A stretch of 64,000 nucleotides of DNA from Stutzerimonas chloritidismutans AW-1 (GCF_000495915.1 NZ_AOFQ01000005.1:1-64000), one strand, 5' to 3'. Numbered from the stretch's first letter, positions 9,118 to 20,551 are shown. Notes: a model not told the origin generated them from the letters alone. Made by a program: numbers and translations.

Positions 9118-9819
9118 ATGATCCCGCACTTTGTAACATTGCTCACCCGCCCGGATCGGGCGTGGGCGGACATTCGCCGCGACGAAGAAAAGAACAGCTC
9201 CAACTACCTTGTCCATCTGCTGCTGTGGGCATTACTGCCGGCGGTTTGCATGTTCATCGGCACACGTTATGTAGGCTGGAGCCTGGTCGAAGCCGAACGG
9301 ATCTGGCTCGATACCCGCAGTGCCTTCCAGCTCAGCGCGCTGATCTACATCACCATCGTCGCCGGCACCTTCATCATGGGGTTCTTCCTGCGCTGGATGT
9401 CGCGCTCCTTCGATGCACGCCCGACTTTCAATCAATGCGTGGGCTTCATCGCCTATGTCATTACACCGTTCTTCCTGGCCGGACTGGGTGCGCTCTACCC
9501 ATCGCGATGGCTGGCCATCCTGGTTCTGGTGGCGGCCGGGGCATATTCGACCTATCTGCTGTTCGTCGGCCTGCCGACGTTCATGCGCATCAGTAACCGC
9601 AACACCTTTCTTTACGGCGCCTGCACTTGGGGCGTCGGTCTGCTGGTGCTGGTGAACCTGAAAGTGCCGATGATCCTGTTCTGGATGCTCGCACTCGACC
9701 CAACCTACGAGCGCGATACCCCACAGAACCAGAGCTATGGCTTCGAGGAGAATCGCCCGCAGGAAGAACCGGGCGGCATAGACAACGAACGGCGCTTCAA
9801 CGAACGCCCGAACGAGTGA
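9118..9819 (+). CDS. Yip1-family inner membrane protein (copy 2)
   Basis: A 233-residue paralogue of the upstream Yip1 gene. It opens MIPHFVTLLTRPDRAWADIR and has five hydrophobic segments. It differs by a charged 35-residue C-terminal tail rich in Glu, Asn and Arg. It follows its paralogue's terminator, so it is probably transcribed from its own promoter between 8983 and 9117. Confidence 0.85.
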   Translation: MIPHFVTLLTRPDRAWADIRRDEEKNSSNYLVHLLLWALLPAVCMFIGTRYVGWSLVEAERIWLDTRSAFQLSALIYITIVAGTFIMGFFLRWMSRSFDARPTFNQCVGFIAYVITPFFLAGLGALYPSRWLAILVLVAAGAYSTYLLFVGLPTFMRISNRNTFLYGACTWGVGLLVLVNLKVPMILFWMLALDPTYERDTPQNQSYGFEENRPQEEPGGIDNERRFNERPNE

Positions 9820-9880
9820 CCAACGAAGCTGTTTGGCCAGAAACGGTTTGGCATAATGTGGCGCTTGCAGGAGTACCCCA

Positions 9881-10375
9881 ATGCCCGAGCGCCTCAATGC
9901 CCGCGTCGAAGCCTGTTACGAGCTGGCCGAGCAGTTTTTCAAGCGACGCTTCACCCGCCCCCAGATAAGCCTCAAGCTGCGCGGGCAGAAAGCTGGTGTA
10001 GCGCATTTGCAGGAAAATCTCCTGCGGTTCAATGAGCAGCTATATAGGGAAAACACCGAGCACTTTCTGCGCCAGACCGTCGCCCATGAGGTCGCGCACC
10101 TGATCGCCCTTCAGATGTTTGGCTCACGGATTCAGCCTCACGGCGAGGAATGGCAGCTGATCATGCGTGGCGTGTACGAGCTGCCGCCGGATCGCTGCCA
10201 CACCTATGCGATTCGTCGCCGGTCCGTTACCCGTTATGTCTATCGCTGCAGCTGCGTGGATCAGGATTTCGCTTTCACGCCCCAACGCCATGCGCTGGTG
10301 GCGAAGGGGCGCCGTTATTACTGCCGTCGCTGCAAGACCACCCTCGCCTTCAGCGGCGAGCAACGCATCGAATAA
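9881..10375 (+). CDS. sprT: SprT-family zinc metalloprotease-like protein
   Basis: A 164-residue protein with the zinc-metalloprotease motif HEVAHL near residue 68 and a C-terminal zinc ribbon built from YRCSC and YYCRRCKT. Both features and the length match bacterial SprT. The biological role of bacterial SprT is not well defined; eukaryotic relatives cut DNA-protein crosslinks. It converges on the MFS gene. Confidence 0.92.
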   Translation: MPERLNARVEACYELAEQFFKRRFTRPQISLKLRGQKAGVAHLQENLLRFNEQLYRENTEHFLRQTVAHEVAHLIALQMFGSRIQPHGEEWQLIMRGVYELPPDRCHTYAIRRRSVTRYVYRCSCVDQDFAFTPQRHALVAKGRRYYCRRCKTTLAFSGEQRIE

Positions 10376-10387
10376 CGCCAGCGCCTG

Positions 10388-11566
10388 CTAGAGCGCCCTC
10401 GCCCGCCAACCGGCAATGACGAACAACGCCGCCAGCAACGCCATCAACGGCAACCAGCCCGCGTGATCCCAGACATAACCGGCGCCATAGCCAACCACAC
10501 TCGATCCCAGATAGTAGGCACACAGGTACAGCGCCGATGCCTGCGCTCGAGCACCCTTGGCATGGCTGCCGACCTGCCCGCTGGCCACGGCATGCGCGGC
10601 GAAGAAGCCGAGGGTGAACAATCCGAGACCGAGCACGATGCTGACCAGCCACGACGTCGCGCATAGCCCCACACCAATCAGCATCAGAGCGACCCCTCCG
10701 CGCAGCACCTGCCGCGCACCGAAGCGCGGCACCAGACGCCCGGCCCAGCCGGCGCTGAAAATCCCCCCGAGATAGACGACGAACAGCAGGCCGATGAGCG
10801 TCGAGGACAAGCCGAACGGCTCGCCTGCCAGGCGGAAGCCAATGTAGTTGAACAGCGCGACGAAGCCGCCCATCAGCAGAAAGCCCTGCAGGAACAGTCC
10901 ACGTAGCACCGGATTGCCCAGATGCAGCCGGAAGTTCGTCAGCAGAATGCGCAGCGAGAGCGGTTGCGCCGTGAAATGTCGCGACGGCGGCAACAGCCAG
11001 ACGAACGCCACCAACGCCAGCAGTCCCAGCGAGGCAATGCCACCGAGCGCCAGCTGCCAGCCACCCTGGTCACTCAGCAGGCCCGAAAGCAGACGCCCGA
11101 GCATCCCACCCAGCGCCGTGCCGCCGATATACAGGCCCATTGCGGCAGGCAGCGACTCGGGCTCGAACTCCTCGCCGACGTAAGCCATCGCCAGTGCCGG
11201 CAATCCACTGAGTGCCAGCCCGAGTAGCGCGCGCAGCGCCAGCAATAGTTGCCAGGAATCGACCAGTACGCTGGCCAGCCCGAGCAGGCTGGCCAGACCA
11301 AGCGCCGCGGCCATCACCGGCTTGCGCCCCCAGCTTTCGGCAAGCGCACCCGAGATCAGCAGACAGACGGCGAGCGACAGCGTCGTCAGCGACAACGCCA
11401 GACTGCTGCTGGCAGCCGATACGGAGAAATGCGCGGCGAGCATGGGCAGCAACGGCTGAATGCAATACAGCAATGCGAACGTGGCGAAGCCAGCGCAGAA
11501 GAGTGCAAACGTGGCGCGCCGGTAGGCTGGCGTGCCTCTTGAGAGGTGTGCGTGTTCGGCGATCAT
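10388..11566 (-). CDS. MFS transporter
   Basis: A 392-residue protein with twelve predicted helices in two halves. It has the MFS signature after helix 2 (GALAESWGRKPVM) and the arabinose-efflux/YnfM-like feature of a short N-terminal cytoplasmic stretch. Substrate cannot be read from sequence. Its start lies 190 bp from napE on the other strand. Confidence 0.88.
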   Translation of the reverse strand: MIAEHAHLSRGTPAYRRATFALFCAGFATFALLYCIQPLLPMLAAHFSVSAASSSLALSLTTLSLAVCLLISGALAESWGRKPVMAAALGLASLLGLASVLVDSWQLLLALRALLGLALSGLPALAMAYVGEEFEPESLPAAMGLYIGGTALGGMLGRLLSGLLSDQGGWQLALGGIASLGLLALVAFVWLLPPSRHFTAQPLSLRILLTNFRLHLGNPVLRGLFLQGFLLMGGFVALFNYIGFRLAGEPFGLSSTLIGLLFVVYLGGIFSAGWAGRLVPRFGARQVLRGGVALMLIGVGLCATSWLVSIVLGLGLFTLGFFAAHAVASGQVGSHAKGARAQASALYLCAYYLGSSVVGYGAGYVWDHAGWLPLMALLAALFVIAGWRARAL

Positions 11567-11758
11567 CGGCGCCCTCGTCTCATGCGCTGACCTGAGAAAA
11601 AGCCGCGCAGGCTAGCACGGCTGTTCGCTCTGCCGCTTGCCGGACAGAAAAGCGGTCCGCTGATCGGCCTAACCCCAAGCCACCGCAAAGAACCGAAACG
11701 AACATTGCCCTATGCTGGTCTGTGACTAGACTCCCTATATGCCAGTCGGAGTAGAACA

Positions 11759-11938
11759 ATGACAGTAACGCCGAATGACACCCGCCCCGCGGATACCTCG
11801 ATCAAGCGGGACGAACCCCGCCTCTTCATATTCCTGATCGTCTTCCTGTTTCCCATCCTCAGCGTCGCGCTGGTCAGTGGTTACGGTTTCATCGTCTGGA
11901 TCGTGCAGATGATCTTCGGGCCGCCAGGTCCGGCTTAA
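11759..11938 (+). CDS. napE: Periplasmic nitrate reductase small membrane subunit NapE
   Basis: A 59-residue protein read directly from the sequence: a charged N-terminus (DTSIKRDEPRLF) followed by one transmembrane helix (FLIVFLFPILSVALVSGYG) and a short tail ending GPPGPA. Size, topology and position at the head of nap genes identify NapE. Its exact job is unknown. It opens the napEDABC operon; napF is absent. Confidence 0.9.
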   Translation: MTVTPNDTRPADTSIKRDEPRLFIFLIVFLFPILSVALVSGYGFIVWIVQMIFGPPGPA

Positions 11939-11996
11939 GCCGCCCTGCCGATCTAATCGGGCCTTCGCCCTGCTGCCAACGGAAACGGAATCACTG

Positions 11997-12251
11997 ATGG
12001 GACACCCTCTGCATATCGCCAGCCTGCTGGTGCACTGCCGCCCCGAATGGCTGGCCGCGGTAAAAGCCAACCTGCAACTGTTACCCGGCCTGGAAATGCA
12101 CCAGGAGAATGCCAGCGGCAAGCTGGTGGTGGTGCTGGAAGCCGAGCACGAATCACGCATCCTTGCCTCGATCGACCATATCCAGCAATTGCCCGGCGTG
12201 CTCAATGCCGCATTGATCTATCACGAAGAACTCCTCGAAGGAGACGCCTGA
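11997..12251 (+). CDS. napD: NapD, chaperone for NapA maturation
   Basis: An 84-residue cytoplasmic protein with the NapD ferredoxin-like fold pattern ([14 protein letters not shown] near the start, [13 protein letters not shown] in the middle). NapD binds the twin-arginine signal of NapA and holds it until the cofactor is loaded. Its stop overlaps the napA start (ATGA at 12248-12252 region), so the two are translationally coupled. Confidence 0.94.
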   Translation: MGHPLHIASLLVHCRPEWLAAVKANLQLLPGLEMHQENASGKLVVVLEAEHESRILASIDHIQQLPGVLNAALIYHEELLEGDA

Positions 12252-14755
12252 TGAGCCTTACCCGACGCCAATTCGCCAAAGCCAACGCTGCGGCCATCGC
12301 CGCAACCGTGGCCGGCATGCCGATCGCTTCTAGCGCAAGCAACCTGATTACCGAAGCGGACGCCACCAATCTGAAATGGGACAAGGCCCCTTGCCGCTTC
12401 TGCGGCACCGGCTGCGGCGTCATGGTGGCGACTCGAGAGGGCCGCGTCGTCGCCACCCATGGCGACGTCAAGGCGGAAGTGAACCGCGGCATCAACTGCG
12501 TCAAGGGCTACTTCCTGTCGAAGATCATGTACGGCTCGGATCGCCTGACCCAACCGCTGCTACGCATGAAGGACGGCAAGTTCGACAAGCAGGGCGAGTT
12601 CCAGCCCGTCAGCTGGGAACAGGCCTTCGACATCATGGAGGAAAAGTACAAGGCGGCGCTCAAGCAGGGCGGCCCTGAAGCCATCGGCATGTTCGGCTCG
12701 GGGCAGTGGACGATCTGGGAAGGCTACGCGGCGAACAAGCTGATGAAGGCCGGTTTCCGCTCGAACAACATCGACCCCAATGCACGTCACTGCATGGCCT
12801 CGGCAGCGTTTGGTTTCATGCGCACCTTTGGCATGGACGAACCCATGGGCTGCTACGAGGACATCGAAGCGGCCGACGCGTTTGTGCTCTGGGGCTCGAA
12901 CATGGCGGAGATGCACCCGGTGCTCTGGACCCGCGTGACGGATCGTCGCCTCAGCGCGCCGCACGTCAAGGTGGCGGTCATGTCGACGTTCGAGCATCGC
13001 AGCTTCGAGCTGGCCGACATCCCGATGATCTTCAATCCGCAGACCGACCTGGTGATCCTCAACTACATCGCCAACCACATCATCCAGAGCGGTGCGGTGA
13101 ACAAGGACTTCGTCGAGAAGCACACCAAGTTCGCCAAGGGAGCGACCAACATCGGCTACGGCCTGCGACCGACCGACCCGCGGGAGCTCAAGGCAGAGAA
13201 CGCGGCGGTGGCCAATACCTGGAGCGATATCAGCTTCGAGGACTACGCCGAGTTCCTGAAAACCTACACCCTGGAATACGCCACCAAGGAATCCGGCGTT
13301 CCGGCCGAGCGACTGCAGGCGCTTGCCGAGCTCTATGCCGACCCGAAGGTCAAGGTGATGTCGTTCTGGACCATGGGCTTCAACCAGCACACCCGCGGTG
13401 TCTGGGCGAACAACATGATCTACAACATCCACCTGCTCACTGGAAAGATAAGCGAGCCGGGTAACAGCCCGTTCTCCCTGACCGGACAGCCGTCCGCCTG
13501 TGGCACGGCCCGGGAAGTCGGCACCTTCTCCCACCGCCTACCGGCGGACATGGCAGTCGCCAATCCAAAGCATCGGGCCATCACCGAAAAAATCTGGAAG
13601 CTGCCCGAAGGCACCATTCAGGAAAAGCCGGGCTTTCATGCCGTCGAGCAGAGCCGCAAGCTCAAGGACGGGGTACTGAAGGTCTACTGGACGCAGGTGA
13701 CCAACAACATGCAGGCCGGCCCCAACGTCATGCAGGAGATCCTGCCGGGCTGGCGCAATCCGGAAACATTCATCATCGTCTCGGACGTCTACCCCACCGT
13801 TTCAGCCCAGGCGGCCGACCTCATCCTGCCCAGCGCAATGTGGGTGGAGAAGGAAGGCGCCTACGGTAACGCCGAGCGACGCACCCAGTTCTGGCACCAG
13901 CTGGTCAAAGCACCTGGCGATGCACGCTCGGACCTCTGGCAGCTGGTCGAGTTTTCCAAGCGCTTCAACGTCGACGAGGTATGGCCGGCCGACCTGTTGA
14001 GCAAGTCACCGGAACTCAAGGGCAAGACCCTGTACGACGTACTGTTCAAGAATGGTCAGGTCGATCGCTTCCCCAACGAAGAAATTGCCGAGGGCTATGT
14101 AAATCAGGAGGCCGAGGCATTCGGCTTCTATCTGCAGAAGGGCCTGTTCGAGGAATACGCCGAATTCGGTCGCGGTCATGGACATGATCTGGCGCCCTTC
14201 GACACCTACCACGAAGCCCGCGGTTTACGCTGGCCGGTGGTGGATGGCAAGGAAACCCAGTGGCGCTACCGCGAGGGCTACGACCCTTATGTCAAAGCCG
14301 GCAGCGATGTGCAGTTCTACGGCTACGGCGACAAGAAGGCGATCATCTTCGCCCTGCCCTACGACGTGCCTGCCGAAGTCCCGGACGAGGATTACCCCTT
14401 CTGGCTCAGTACCGGACGGGTGCTTGAGCACTGGCACACCGGAAGCATGACGCAGCGGGTCGATGAGCTGCACAAGGCCGTGCCCGACGCACTCGTCTAC
14501 ATGCATCCGGAGGACGCCCGCAAGCTCAACGCGCGTCGTGGCAGCGTGGTGAAAGTCATCAGCAGGCGCGGTGAGATGCAGGCACGGGTGGAGACACGGG
14601 GGCGCAACAAGCCGCCGATGGGATTGATCTTCGTGCCGTTCTTCGACGCCAACAAGCTGATCAACAAAGTCACCCTCGACGCCACCGACCCGATCTCCAA
14701 GCAGACCGATTACAAGAAATGCGCCGTGAAGATCGAAGTGGTCAGCATCGCCTGA
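12251..14755 (+). CDS. napA: Periplasmic nitrate reductase catalytic subunit NapA
   Basis: Molybdopterin enzyme reducing nitrate to nitrite in the periplasm; 834 residues, the usual size. It starts with the twin-arginine signal [11 protein letters not shown] and an Ala-rich hydrophobic stretch. The mature part opens with the [4Fe-4S] ligand pattern CRFCGTGC and a fourth Cys in GINCVKGYF. The block [15 protein letters not shown] holds the Cys ligand of molybdenum. The start at 12251 is set by the NapD overlap and the signal; frames extending upstream are readthrough of napD in another frame. Confidence 0.97.
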   Translation: MSLTRRQFAKANAAAIAATVAGMPIASSASNLITEADATNLKWDKAPCRFCGTGCGVMVATREGRVVATHGDVKAEVNRGINCVKGYFLSKIMYGSDRLTQPLLRMKDGKFDKQGEFQPVSWEQAFDIMEEKYKAALKQGGPEAIGMFGSGQWTIWEGYAANKLMKAGFRSNNIDPNARHCMASAAFGFMRTFGMDEPMGCYEDIEAADAFVLWGSNMAEMHPVLWTRVTDRRLSAPHVKVAVMSTFEHRSFELADIPMIFNPQTDLVILNYIANHIIQSGAVNKDFVEKHTKFAKGATNIGYGLRPTDPRELKAENAAVANTWSDISFEDYAEFLKTYTLEYATKESGVPAERLQALAELYADPKVKVMSFWTMGFNQHTRGVWANNMIYNIHLLTGKISEPGNSPFSLTGQPSACGTAREVGTFSHRLPADMAVANPKHRAITEKIWKLPEGTIQEKPGFHAVEQSRKLKDGVLKVYWTQVTNNMQAGPNVMQEILPGWRNPETFIIVSDVYPTVSAQAADLILPSAMWVEKEGAYGNAERRTQFWHQLVKAPGDARSDLWQLVEFSKRFNVDEVWPADLLSKSPELKGKTLYDVLFKNGQVDRFPNEEIAEGYVNQEAEAFGFYLQKGLFEEYAEFGRGHGHDLAPFDTYHEARGLRWPVVDGKETQWRYREGYDPYVKAGSDVQFYGYGDKKAIIFALPYDVPAEVPDEDYPFWLSTGRVLEHWHTGSMTQRVDELHKAVPDALVYMHPEDARKLNARRGSVVKVISRRGEMQARVETRGRNKPPMGLIFVPFFDANKLINKVTLDATDPISKQTDYKKCAVKIEVVSIA

Positions 14756-14766
14756 GGAGAACCGCC

Positions 14767-15255
14767 ATGAAATTTCGCCTACTGCCGCTGACCCTGCTCG
14801 CGGTGTTCGGACTGGCCGTCGCCGCCGAAACCAACTACCCGCTGGATGCACCAGCCCCGGACGGTCGCCGTCCGGGCGGGACCATTACCCAGGAATTCAC
14901 CCCACCGAAACTGCACGACGAGGAAAACAAGGATGCCCGGCGCGAGCGCAACTATCCGGAACAGCCGCCGACCATTCCACACAGTATCCGTGGGTATCAT
15001 GTCGACAAGAATGCCAACAAATGCCTGCCCTGCCATAGCCGGGCCAATAGTGCCCGCGCGCAGGCGCCGATGATCAGCATCACCCACTACACCGATCGCG
15101 ACCAGCAGACCCTCGCCGCAGTCGCGCCGCGACGGTACTTCTGCACGCAGTGTCATGTGCCGCAGCACGATGTGGAGCCGCTGGTGGAAAACACCTTCAA
15201 GAACATCGACGAACTGCTGTACCGGGAAACCTCACCATCCACCAACGGAAACTGA
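14767..15255 (+). CDS. napB: NapB, diheme cytochrome c of nitrate reductase
   Basis: Electron-transfer partner of NapA in the periplasm. The 162-residue protein has a cleavable signal ([19 protein letters not shown]) and two heme c sites, CLPCH near 87 and CTQCH near 127, as NapB requires. GAGGAG precedes the ATG, 11 bp after napA. Confidence 0.96.
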   Translation: MKFRLLPLTLLAVFGLAVAAETNYPLDAPAPDGRRPGGTITQEFTPPKLHDEENKDARRERNYPEQPPTIPHSIRGYHVDKNANKCLPCHSRANSARAQAPMISITHYTDRDQQTLAAVAPRRYFCTQCHVPQHDVEPLVENTFKNIDELLYRETSPSTNGN

Positions 15256-15265
15256 GGGGGCCTGG

Positions 15266-15862
15266 ATGAAGTCGATCAAGTCGTTTTTCAAACGCTACTG
15301 GGCCGTTCTGCGCAGACCCAGCGTCCACTACAGCCTGGGGGCGCTGACCCTCGGCGGGTTCATCGCCGGGATCATTTTCTGGGGTGGCTTCAACACCGCC
15401 CTTGAAGCCACCAACACGGAGGCGTTCTGCATTTCATGCCACGAGATGGAAGACAACGTGTACATGGAAATCAAGGACACCATTCACTACAGCAACCGTT
15501 CCGGCGTCCGCGCCACCTGCCCCGATTGTCATGTGCCGCACAAGTGGACCGACAAGATCGCGCGCAAGATGCAGGCGTCCAAGGAGGTCTGGGGCACGAT
15601 TTTCGGCACCATCAACACGCGCGAGAAATTCCTCGACAAGCGCCGTGAACTGGCCGAACACGAGTGGGCGCGACTTAAAGCCAACGACTCGCTCGAGTGC
15701 CGCAACTGTCACGACTTCGGCTACATGGACTTCACCCGCCAAGGCAAACGGGCATCGGAGTTCCATTCCACCGCCCTGGCCAGCGGCGAGGCAACCTGTA
15801 TCGACTGTCACAAGGGCATCGCGCACAAGCTGCCGGACATGAGAGGCGTACCGGGCTGGTAA
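15266..15862 (+). CDS. napC: NapC, tetraheme quinol dehydrogenase
   Basis: Membrane-anchored tetraheme cytochrome that passes electrons from quinol to NapB. The 198-residue protein has one N-terminal membrane anchor ([18 protein letters not shown]) and four heme sites in order: CISCH, CPDCH, CRNCH, CIDCH. GAGGGGG lies before its ATG. It ends the operon, followed by a terminator 57 bp on. Confidence 0.96.
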   Translation: MKSIKSFFKRYWAVLRRPSVHYSLGALTLGGFIAGIIFWGGFNTALEATNTEAFCISCHEMEDNVYMEIKDTIHYSNRSGVRATCPDCHVPHKWTDKIARKMQASKEVWGTIFGTINTREKFLDKRRELAEHEWARLKANDSLECRNCHDFGYMDFTRQGKRASEFHSTALASGEATCIDCHKGIAHKLPDMRGVPGW

Positions 15863-15918
15863 GGGTAAATAGTGCTTGGCAGGTTTACCGGCCAAGCGCT
15901 CGCAGGCTCCACCGATGC

Positions 15919-15955
15919 AAAAAAAAAGCCCTGACCACTGGTCAGGGCTTTTTTG
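15919..15955. terminator. Bidirectional terminator between napC and dcd
   Basis: A run of nine A, the stem AGCCCTGACC / GGTCAGGGCT and a run of six T form a terminator usable in both directions. It separates convergent napEDABC and dcd. Confidence 0.93.
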
Positions 15956-15970
15956 TATCGCTCTTTGCCA

Positions 15971-16537
15971 TCAGGCCTTGGGCAGCGTCACGCCACGCTG
16001 GCCCTGGTACTTGCCGCCGCGGTCACGGTAGGACACTTCGCACTCTTCGTCGGACTCGAGGAACAGCATCTGCGCAACCCCCTCGTTCGCGTAGATCTTG
16101 GCCGGCAGCGTCGTGGTGTTGGAGAACTCCAGGGTCACATGCCCTTCCCACTCCGGTTCCAGCGGCGTCACGTTGACAATGATGCCGCAGCGCGCGTAGG
16201 TGCTCTTGCCCAGGCAGATGGTCAGCACGTTGCGCGGGATGCGGAAGTACTCGACCGTGCGCGCCAGGGCGAAGGAGTTAGGCGGAATGATGCAGACGTC
16301 GCTCTTGATGTCGACGAAGCTCTTCTCGTCGAAATTCTTCGGATCGACCGTCGCCGAATTGATGTTGGTAAACACCTTGAATTCATCGGCGCAGCGCACG
16401 TCGTAGCCGTAGCTGGAGACGCCATAGGAAATCAGCCGATCGTTGCCCTCGGTGCGCACCTGGCGCTCGACGAAGGGTTCGATCATGCCGTGTTCCTGGG
16501 CCATGCGGCGAATCCACTTGTCCGATTTGATGCTCAT
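15971..16537 (-). CDS. dcd: dCTP deaminase
   Basis: Converts dCTP to dUTP for dTTP synthesis. The 188-residue protein starts [13 protein letters not shown] at 16537; the frame extends 15 residues upstream but those are not conserved. Family blocks include SYGYDVRC, the catalytic region [14 protein letters not shown] and the C-terminal QGVTLPKA. Length matches Pseudomonas Dcd. Confidence 0.95.
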   Translation of the reverse strand: MSIKSDKWIRRMAQEHGMIEPFVERQVRTEGNDRLISYGVSSYGYDVRCADEFKVFTNINSATVDPKNFDEKSFVDIKSDVCIIPPNSFALARTVEYFRIPRNVLTICLGKSTYARCGIIVNVTPLEPEWEGHVTLEFSNTTTLPAKIYANEGVAQMLFLESDEECEVSYRDRGGKYQGQRGVTLPKA

Positions 16538-16866
16538 GGCTGGCGTCCTGATTAGATGAAATGGGCGTGCGAAGACGCGCATCTTACCGAGCCTCGTGCG
16601 CGTGTAAAAGCATGGCCGCGATGCGCGCCGCAGAGCAGGTCACACCTCTACCGCGCCGCTCGGAGAAGAAATGCAAAATAAAGCTCGCTTTGCTCCAGAA
16701 AAAAGGTATTGTTACTGGGCTGCTGCTGCATGTGTCACCGTGAATCGCTACATGTTTAGATTTCGATCCAAATATCGATACGACTCCTATCTCCTTGCAC
16801 ACAGTGATGTTCGGACCTTTTCAGTCCGCACTTTATTTTTCAAAACTTGGTTCAAGGAGACATCAA

Positions 16867-17076
16867 ATGTCCAATCGCCAAACCGGTACCGTTAAGTGGT
16901 TCAACGATGAGAAAGGCTTCGGCTTCATCACTCCGCAATCCGGTGACGACCTCTTCGTACACTTCCGCGCCATCCAAGGCGACGGTTTCAAGAGCCTGAA
17001 AGAAGGCCAGCAAGTTTCCTTCGTCGCTACCCGCGGCCAGAAGGGCATGCAAGCTGAGGAAGTTCAGGTTATCTAA
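16867..17076 (+). CDS. Cold-shock protein (CspA family)
   Basis: A 69-residue single OB-fold protein with both nucleic-acid binding motifs, KGFGFI (RNP1) and LFVHF (RNP2). AAGGAG lies eight bases before the ATG. A 5' region of about 280 bp free of genes precedes it. That region holds the hairpin CGGAC-N7-GTCCG at 16812-16828 and an A/T-rich stretch, fitting the long structured leader of cold-shock mRNAs. Which paralogue it is cannot be told. Confidence 0.94.
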   Translation: MSNRQTGTVKWFNDEKGFGFITPQSGDDLFVHFRAIQGDGFKSLKEGQQVSFVATRGQKGMQAEEVQVI

Positions 17077-17092
17077 CCTGAGTCTTCGCTGA

Positions 17093-17120
17093 AAAAGCCT
17101 CGCTTCGGCGGGGCTTTTTT
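17093..17120 (+). terminator. Terminator after the cold-shock gene
   Basis: AAAAGCCTCGC, a TTCG loop and GCGGGGCTTTTTT give a stable tetraloop hairpin with a T-tract, 17 bp after the stop. Confidence 0.9.
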
Positions 17121-17178
17121 GTGCCTGCAATTTATCGCCGGGCGCGGGCGGTGACGCATGGCGTCACCGCCGCTAGGC

Positions 17179-18273
17179 TCAGTCCTCGGAAATGACGATC
17201 TTCGGCATCGACTGCGCGATGATTTGCCCACTCTGGGCGATACGGGCACCGACGGTACGCGCCACCTCTTGGTAAATCATCGCGATCTGGCTTTCCGGAT
17301 CAGCTATCACGGTCGGCTTGCCCGCATCCGCCTGACTGCGAATCGCCATCGACAAAGGTAGCGATGCCAGCAGATCGACGTTGTACTGCGCCGCCAGCTT
17401 CTCGCCACCACCCTCACCGAACAGATGCTCCGCATGGCCGCAGCTCGAGCAGATATGGATGGCCATGTTCTCCACCACACCGAGCACTGGAATGTTCACC
17501 TTGCGGAACATCTCAACGCCCTTCTTCGCATCGAGCAACGCCAGATCCTGCGGCGTGGTGACGATGACCGCCCCCGTCACCGGCACTTTCTGCGCCAGGG
17601 TCAGCTGGATATCGCCCGTCCCCGGCGGCATATCCACCACCAGATAATCGAGATCGTTCCAGGCGGTCTGAGTGATCAACTGCAACAGCGCACCGGAAAC
17701 CATCGGCCCGCGCCAGACCATCGGCGTCTTGTCATCGGACAGGAACGCCATGGACATGACCTGCACCCCGTGGGCCTCCAGAGGGATGAACGCCTTGCCA
17801 TCGCGAATCTCCGGGCGCGTGCCTTCTGCGATACCGAACATGATGCCCTGGCTCGGGCCATAGATGTCGGCATCCAGCACGCCCACCCGTGCACCTTCGC
17901 GCGCCAAGGCCAGAGCCAGATTGGCGGCTGTGGTCGACTTTCCCACCCCGCCCTTGCCGGATGCCACGGCGATGATGTTCTTCACATTGGAAAGCGCCGG
18001 CACCTGATCCTGCGCCTTGTGCGGACGCACGACGCAATCGACCTGGACATCGGCGCGACTGACGCCATCCAGATGCTCGATAGCCATCGCCAGCATCTGT
18101 GCCCAGCCACTGCGAAACAGCGCAGCGGCGTAGCCCAACTCAAGCTGCACGCTGACCCTATCACCCTGCACCTCGATCGAACGCACGCAGCCGGCGCTCA
18201 CCGGATCCTGATTCAAATGGGGATCGGTGTACTGGCGCAGGACGGTTTCCACAGCTTCGCGAGTGACGGACAT
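17179..18273 (-). CDS. apbC: Iron-sulfur cluster carrier protein Mrp/ApbC
   Basis: A 364-residue P-loop ATPase that carries and delivers [4Fe-4S] clusters. An N-terminal DUF59/MIP18-like domain (about 1-90) precedes the deviant Walker A GKGGVGKSTT near residue 110. The cluster-binding pair is in HICSSCGHAEHLFG near 280. It is divergent from metG, the usual neighbour in gammaproteobacteria. Confidence 0.95.
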   Translation of the reverse strand: MSVTREAVETVLRQYTDPHLNQDPVSAGCVRSIEVQGDRVSVQLELGYAAALFRSGWAQMLAMAIEHLDGVSRADVQVDCVVRPHKAQDQVPALSNVKNIIAVASGKGGVGKSTTAANLALALAREGARVGVLDADIYGPSQGIMFGIAEGTRPEIRDGKAFIPLEAHGVQVMSMAFLSDDKTPMVWRGPMVSGALLQLITQTAWNDLDYLVVDMPPGTGDIQLTLAQKVPVTGAVIVTTPQDLALLDAKKGVEMFRKVNIPVLGVVENMAIHICSSCGHAEHLFGEGGGEKLAAQYNVDLLASLPLSMAIRSQADAGKPTVIADPESQIAMIYQEVARTVGARIAQSGQIIAQSMPKIVISED

Positions 18274-18447
18274 GGTTACTCCTAGAAAGACCGAGCAAAT
18301 CAGACAGGCATCTTACCCCGCACGCCGCTTCCGAGCCCAACACCAACCGGCACTGTCGACGCCGGGGATGGGCAGCGCGGGTGAAAAATACGCGCCGGGC
18401 CTTTATAGTTGCAGACTTTCTTTCGCAATTCCGACTGCAGATTTCCC

Positions 18448-20490
18448 ATGTCCGAAGCTCGCCAGATTCTCGTTACCAGCGCACTGCCCTACGCCAACGG
18501 TTCGATCCACCTCGGCCATATGCTCGAGTACATTCAGACGGACATGTGGGTGCGCTTCCAGAAGCTGCGCGGCAATCAGTGCATTTATGTCTGCGCCGAC
18601 GACGCCCACGGCTCGGCAATCATGCTGCGTGCCGAGAAAGAAGGCATCACGCCCGAGCAATTGATCGCCAACGTGCAGGCCGAACACGGCAGTGATTTCG
18701 CCGACTTCCTGGTGGACTTCGACAACTTCCACTCCACCCATTCGGAAGAGAACCGCAAGCTTGCCGAGCTGATCTACACACGCCTGCGCGACGCCGGCCA
18801 CATCGCAACCCGCTCGGTGACCCAGTATTTTGACCCCGAGAAGGGCATGTTCCTCGCCGACCGCTTCATCAAGGGCACCTGCCCGAAGTGCGCGGCCGAG
18901 GACCAGTACGGCGACAACTGCGAGAAGTGTGGCGCCACCTACGAGCCGACCGAACTGAAAGATCCGCGTTCGGCGATCTCCGGCGCCACGCCAGTGCTGA
19001 AGGACTCCAAGCACTTCTTCTTCAAGCTGCCGGACTTCGAGGCCATGCTCAAGCAATGGACCCGCGGCGGTGCGCTGCAGGAGTCGGTTGCCAACAAGAT
19101 CGCCGAATGGCTCGACGGAGGGCTACAGGAGTGGGACATCTCGCGTGACGCGCCCTACTTCGGCTTCGAAATTCCGGGTGAACCGGGCAAGTATTTCTAC
19201 GTCTGGCTGGACGCACCGATCGGCTACATGGCCAGCTTCGAGAACCTGTGCAAGCGCCGCCCAGAGCTGAGCTTCGACACGTTCTGGAGCAAGGATTCGA
19301 CCGCCGAGCTGTACCACTTCATCGGCAAGGACATCATCAACTTCCACACCCTGTTCTGGCCGGCCATGCTGGAAGGCGCCGGTTTCCGCAAGCCGACCGC
19401 GGTCAACGTGCACGGCTACCTGACGGTGAATGGACAGAAGATGTCCAAGTCGCGCGGCACCTTTATCAAGGCGCGCACATATCTCGATCACCTGAACCCG
19501 GAATACCTGCGTTACTACTACGCGTCGAAGCTGGGCCGCGGCGTGGACGACCTCGATCTGAACCTCGAAGATTTCGTGCAGAAGGTCAACTCCGATCTGG
19601 TCGGCAAGGTGGTCAACATCGCCAGCCGCTGCGCCGGCTTCATCCACAAAGGCAACGGCGGCATGATGGTCGACGCCAACCCTGAACCGGAACTGTGGGC
19701 AGCCTTCCAAGCCGCCGCCCCGAGCATCGCCGAGGCTTACGAGGCACGCGACTTCGCCCGTGCCATGCGAGAAATCATGGCGCTCGCTGACCGTGCCAAC
19801 GCCTGGATTGCCGATAAGGCGCCATGGGCGCTGAACAAGGTTGAAGGCAAGCAGGCCGAGGTACAGGAAATCTGTGCACTAGGCATCAACCTGTTCCGCC
19901 AGCTGGTGATTTTCCTCAAGCCGGTGCTGCCCAACCTCGCCGCGGCTGCCGAGCAGTTCCTCAATGTTGAGCCGCTCACCTGGAACGATCATGCGACGCT
20001 GCTGGCCAACCACCAGCTCAATGCTTTCACTCCGCTAATGACCCGCATTGAACCCGCGAAGATCGAGGCCATGATCGAAGCATCCAAAGAAGACCTCGCA
20101 TCCAGCGAAGCCGCAGCTGCCCCGGCGGGCAATGGCGAACTGACCAAGCAGCCGATCGCCGCGGAAATCAACTTCGATGCCTTTGCCGCGGTCGATCTGC
20201 GCATTGCACTGATCGAGAAGGCCGAGTTCGTCGAAGGCGCCGACAAGCTGCTACGTCTGACCCTGGACATCGGCGATGCCAAGCGCAACGTTTTCTCCGG
20301 CATCAAGAGCGCCTACCCGGACCCAAGCAAGCTGGAAGGTCGTCTGACCCTGTATGTCGCTAACCTGGCGCCGCGCAAGATGAAGTTCGGCGTTTCGGAA
20401 GGTATGGTCCTCGCGGCTGGCCCCGGCGGTAGCGAAATCTACCTGCTGAGCCCCGACAACGGCGCCAAGCCGGGCCAGCGCGTCATGTAA
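18448..20490 (+). CDS. metG: Methionyl-tRNA synthetase
   Basis: Charges tRNA-Met; 680 residues. The HIGH-type motif is in [11 protein letters not shown] near residue 15. The zinc knuckle is CPKC followed by CEKC near 145-160. The class I signature KMSKS appears near 335. A C-terminal tRNA-binding OB domain (from [20 protein letters not shown]) gives the dimeric long form. The start at 18448 follows conserved [18 protein letters not shown]. Confidence 0.97.
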   Translation: MSEARQILVTSALPYANGSIHLGHMLEYIQTDMWVRFQKLRGNQCIYVCADDAHGSAIMLRAEKEGITPEQLIANVQAEHGSDFADFLVDFDNFHSTHSEENRKLAELIYTRLRDAGHIATRSVTQYFDPEKGMFLADRFIKGTCPKCAAEDQYGDNCEKCGATYEPTELKDPRSAISGATPVLKDSKHFFFKLPDFEAMLKQWTRGGALQESVANKIAEWLDGGLQEWDISRDAPYFGFEIPGEPGKYFYVWLDAPIGYMASFENLCKRRPELSFDTFWSKDSTAELYHFIGKDIINFHTLFWPAMLEGAGFRKPTAVNVHGYLTVNGQKMSKSRGTFIKARTYLDHLNPEYLRYYYASKLGRGVDDLDLNLEDFVQKVNSDLVGKVVNIASRCAGFIHKGNGGMMVDANPEPELWAAFQAAAPSIAEAYEARDFARAMREIMALADRANAWIADKAPWALNKVEGKQAEVQEICALGINLFRQLVIFLKPVLPNLAAAAEQFLNVEPLTWNDHATLLANHQLNAFTPLMTRIEPAKIEAMIEASKEDLASSEAAAAPAGNGELTKQPIAAEINFDAFAAVDLRIALIEKAEFVEGADKLLRLTLDIGDAKRNVFSGIKSAYPDPSKLEGRLTLYVANLAPRKMKFGVSEGMVLAAGPGGSEIYLLSPDNGAKPGQRVM

Positions 20491-20551
20491 ACCGGCGTTC
20501 GCGTGCCGGCCTCTCGAGCGGCACGCGAAACCCGGCGTTAACGGAAACGCT

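Noticed and set aside
12560-13534. Leftward open frame inside napA
   Set aside because: Shadow of napA; no ribosome-binding site and no family resemblance.
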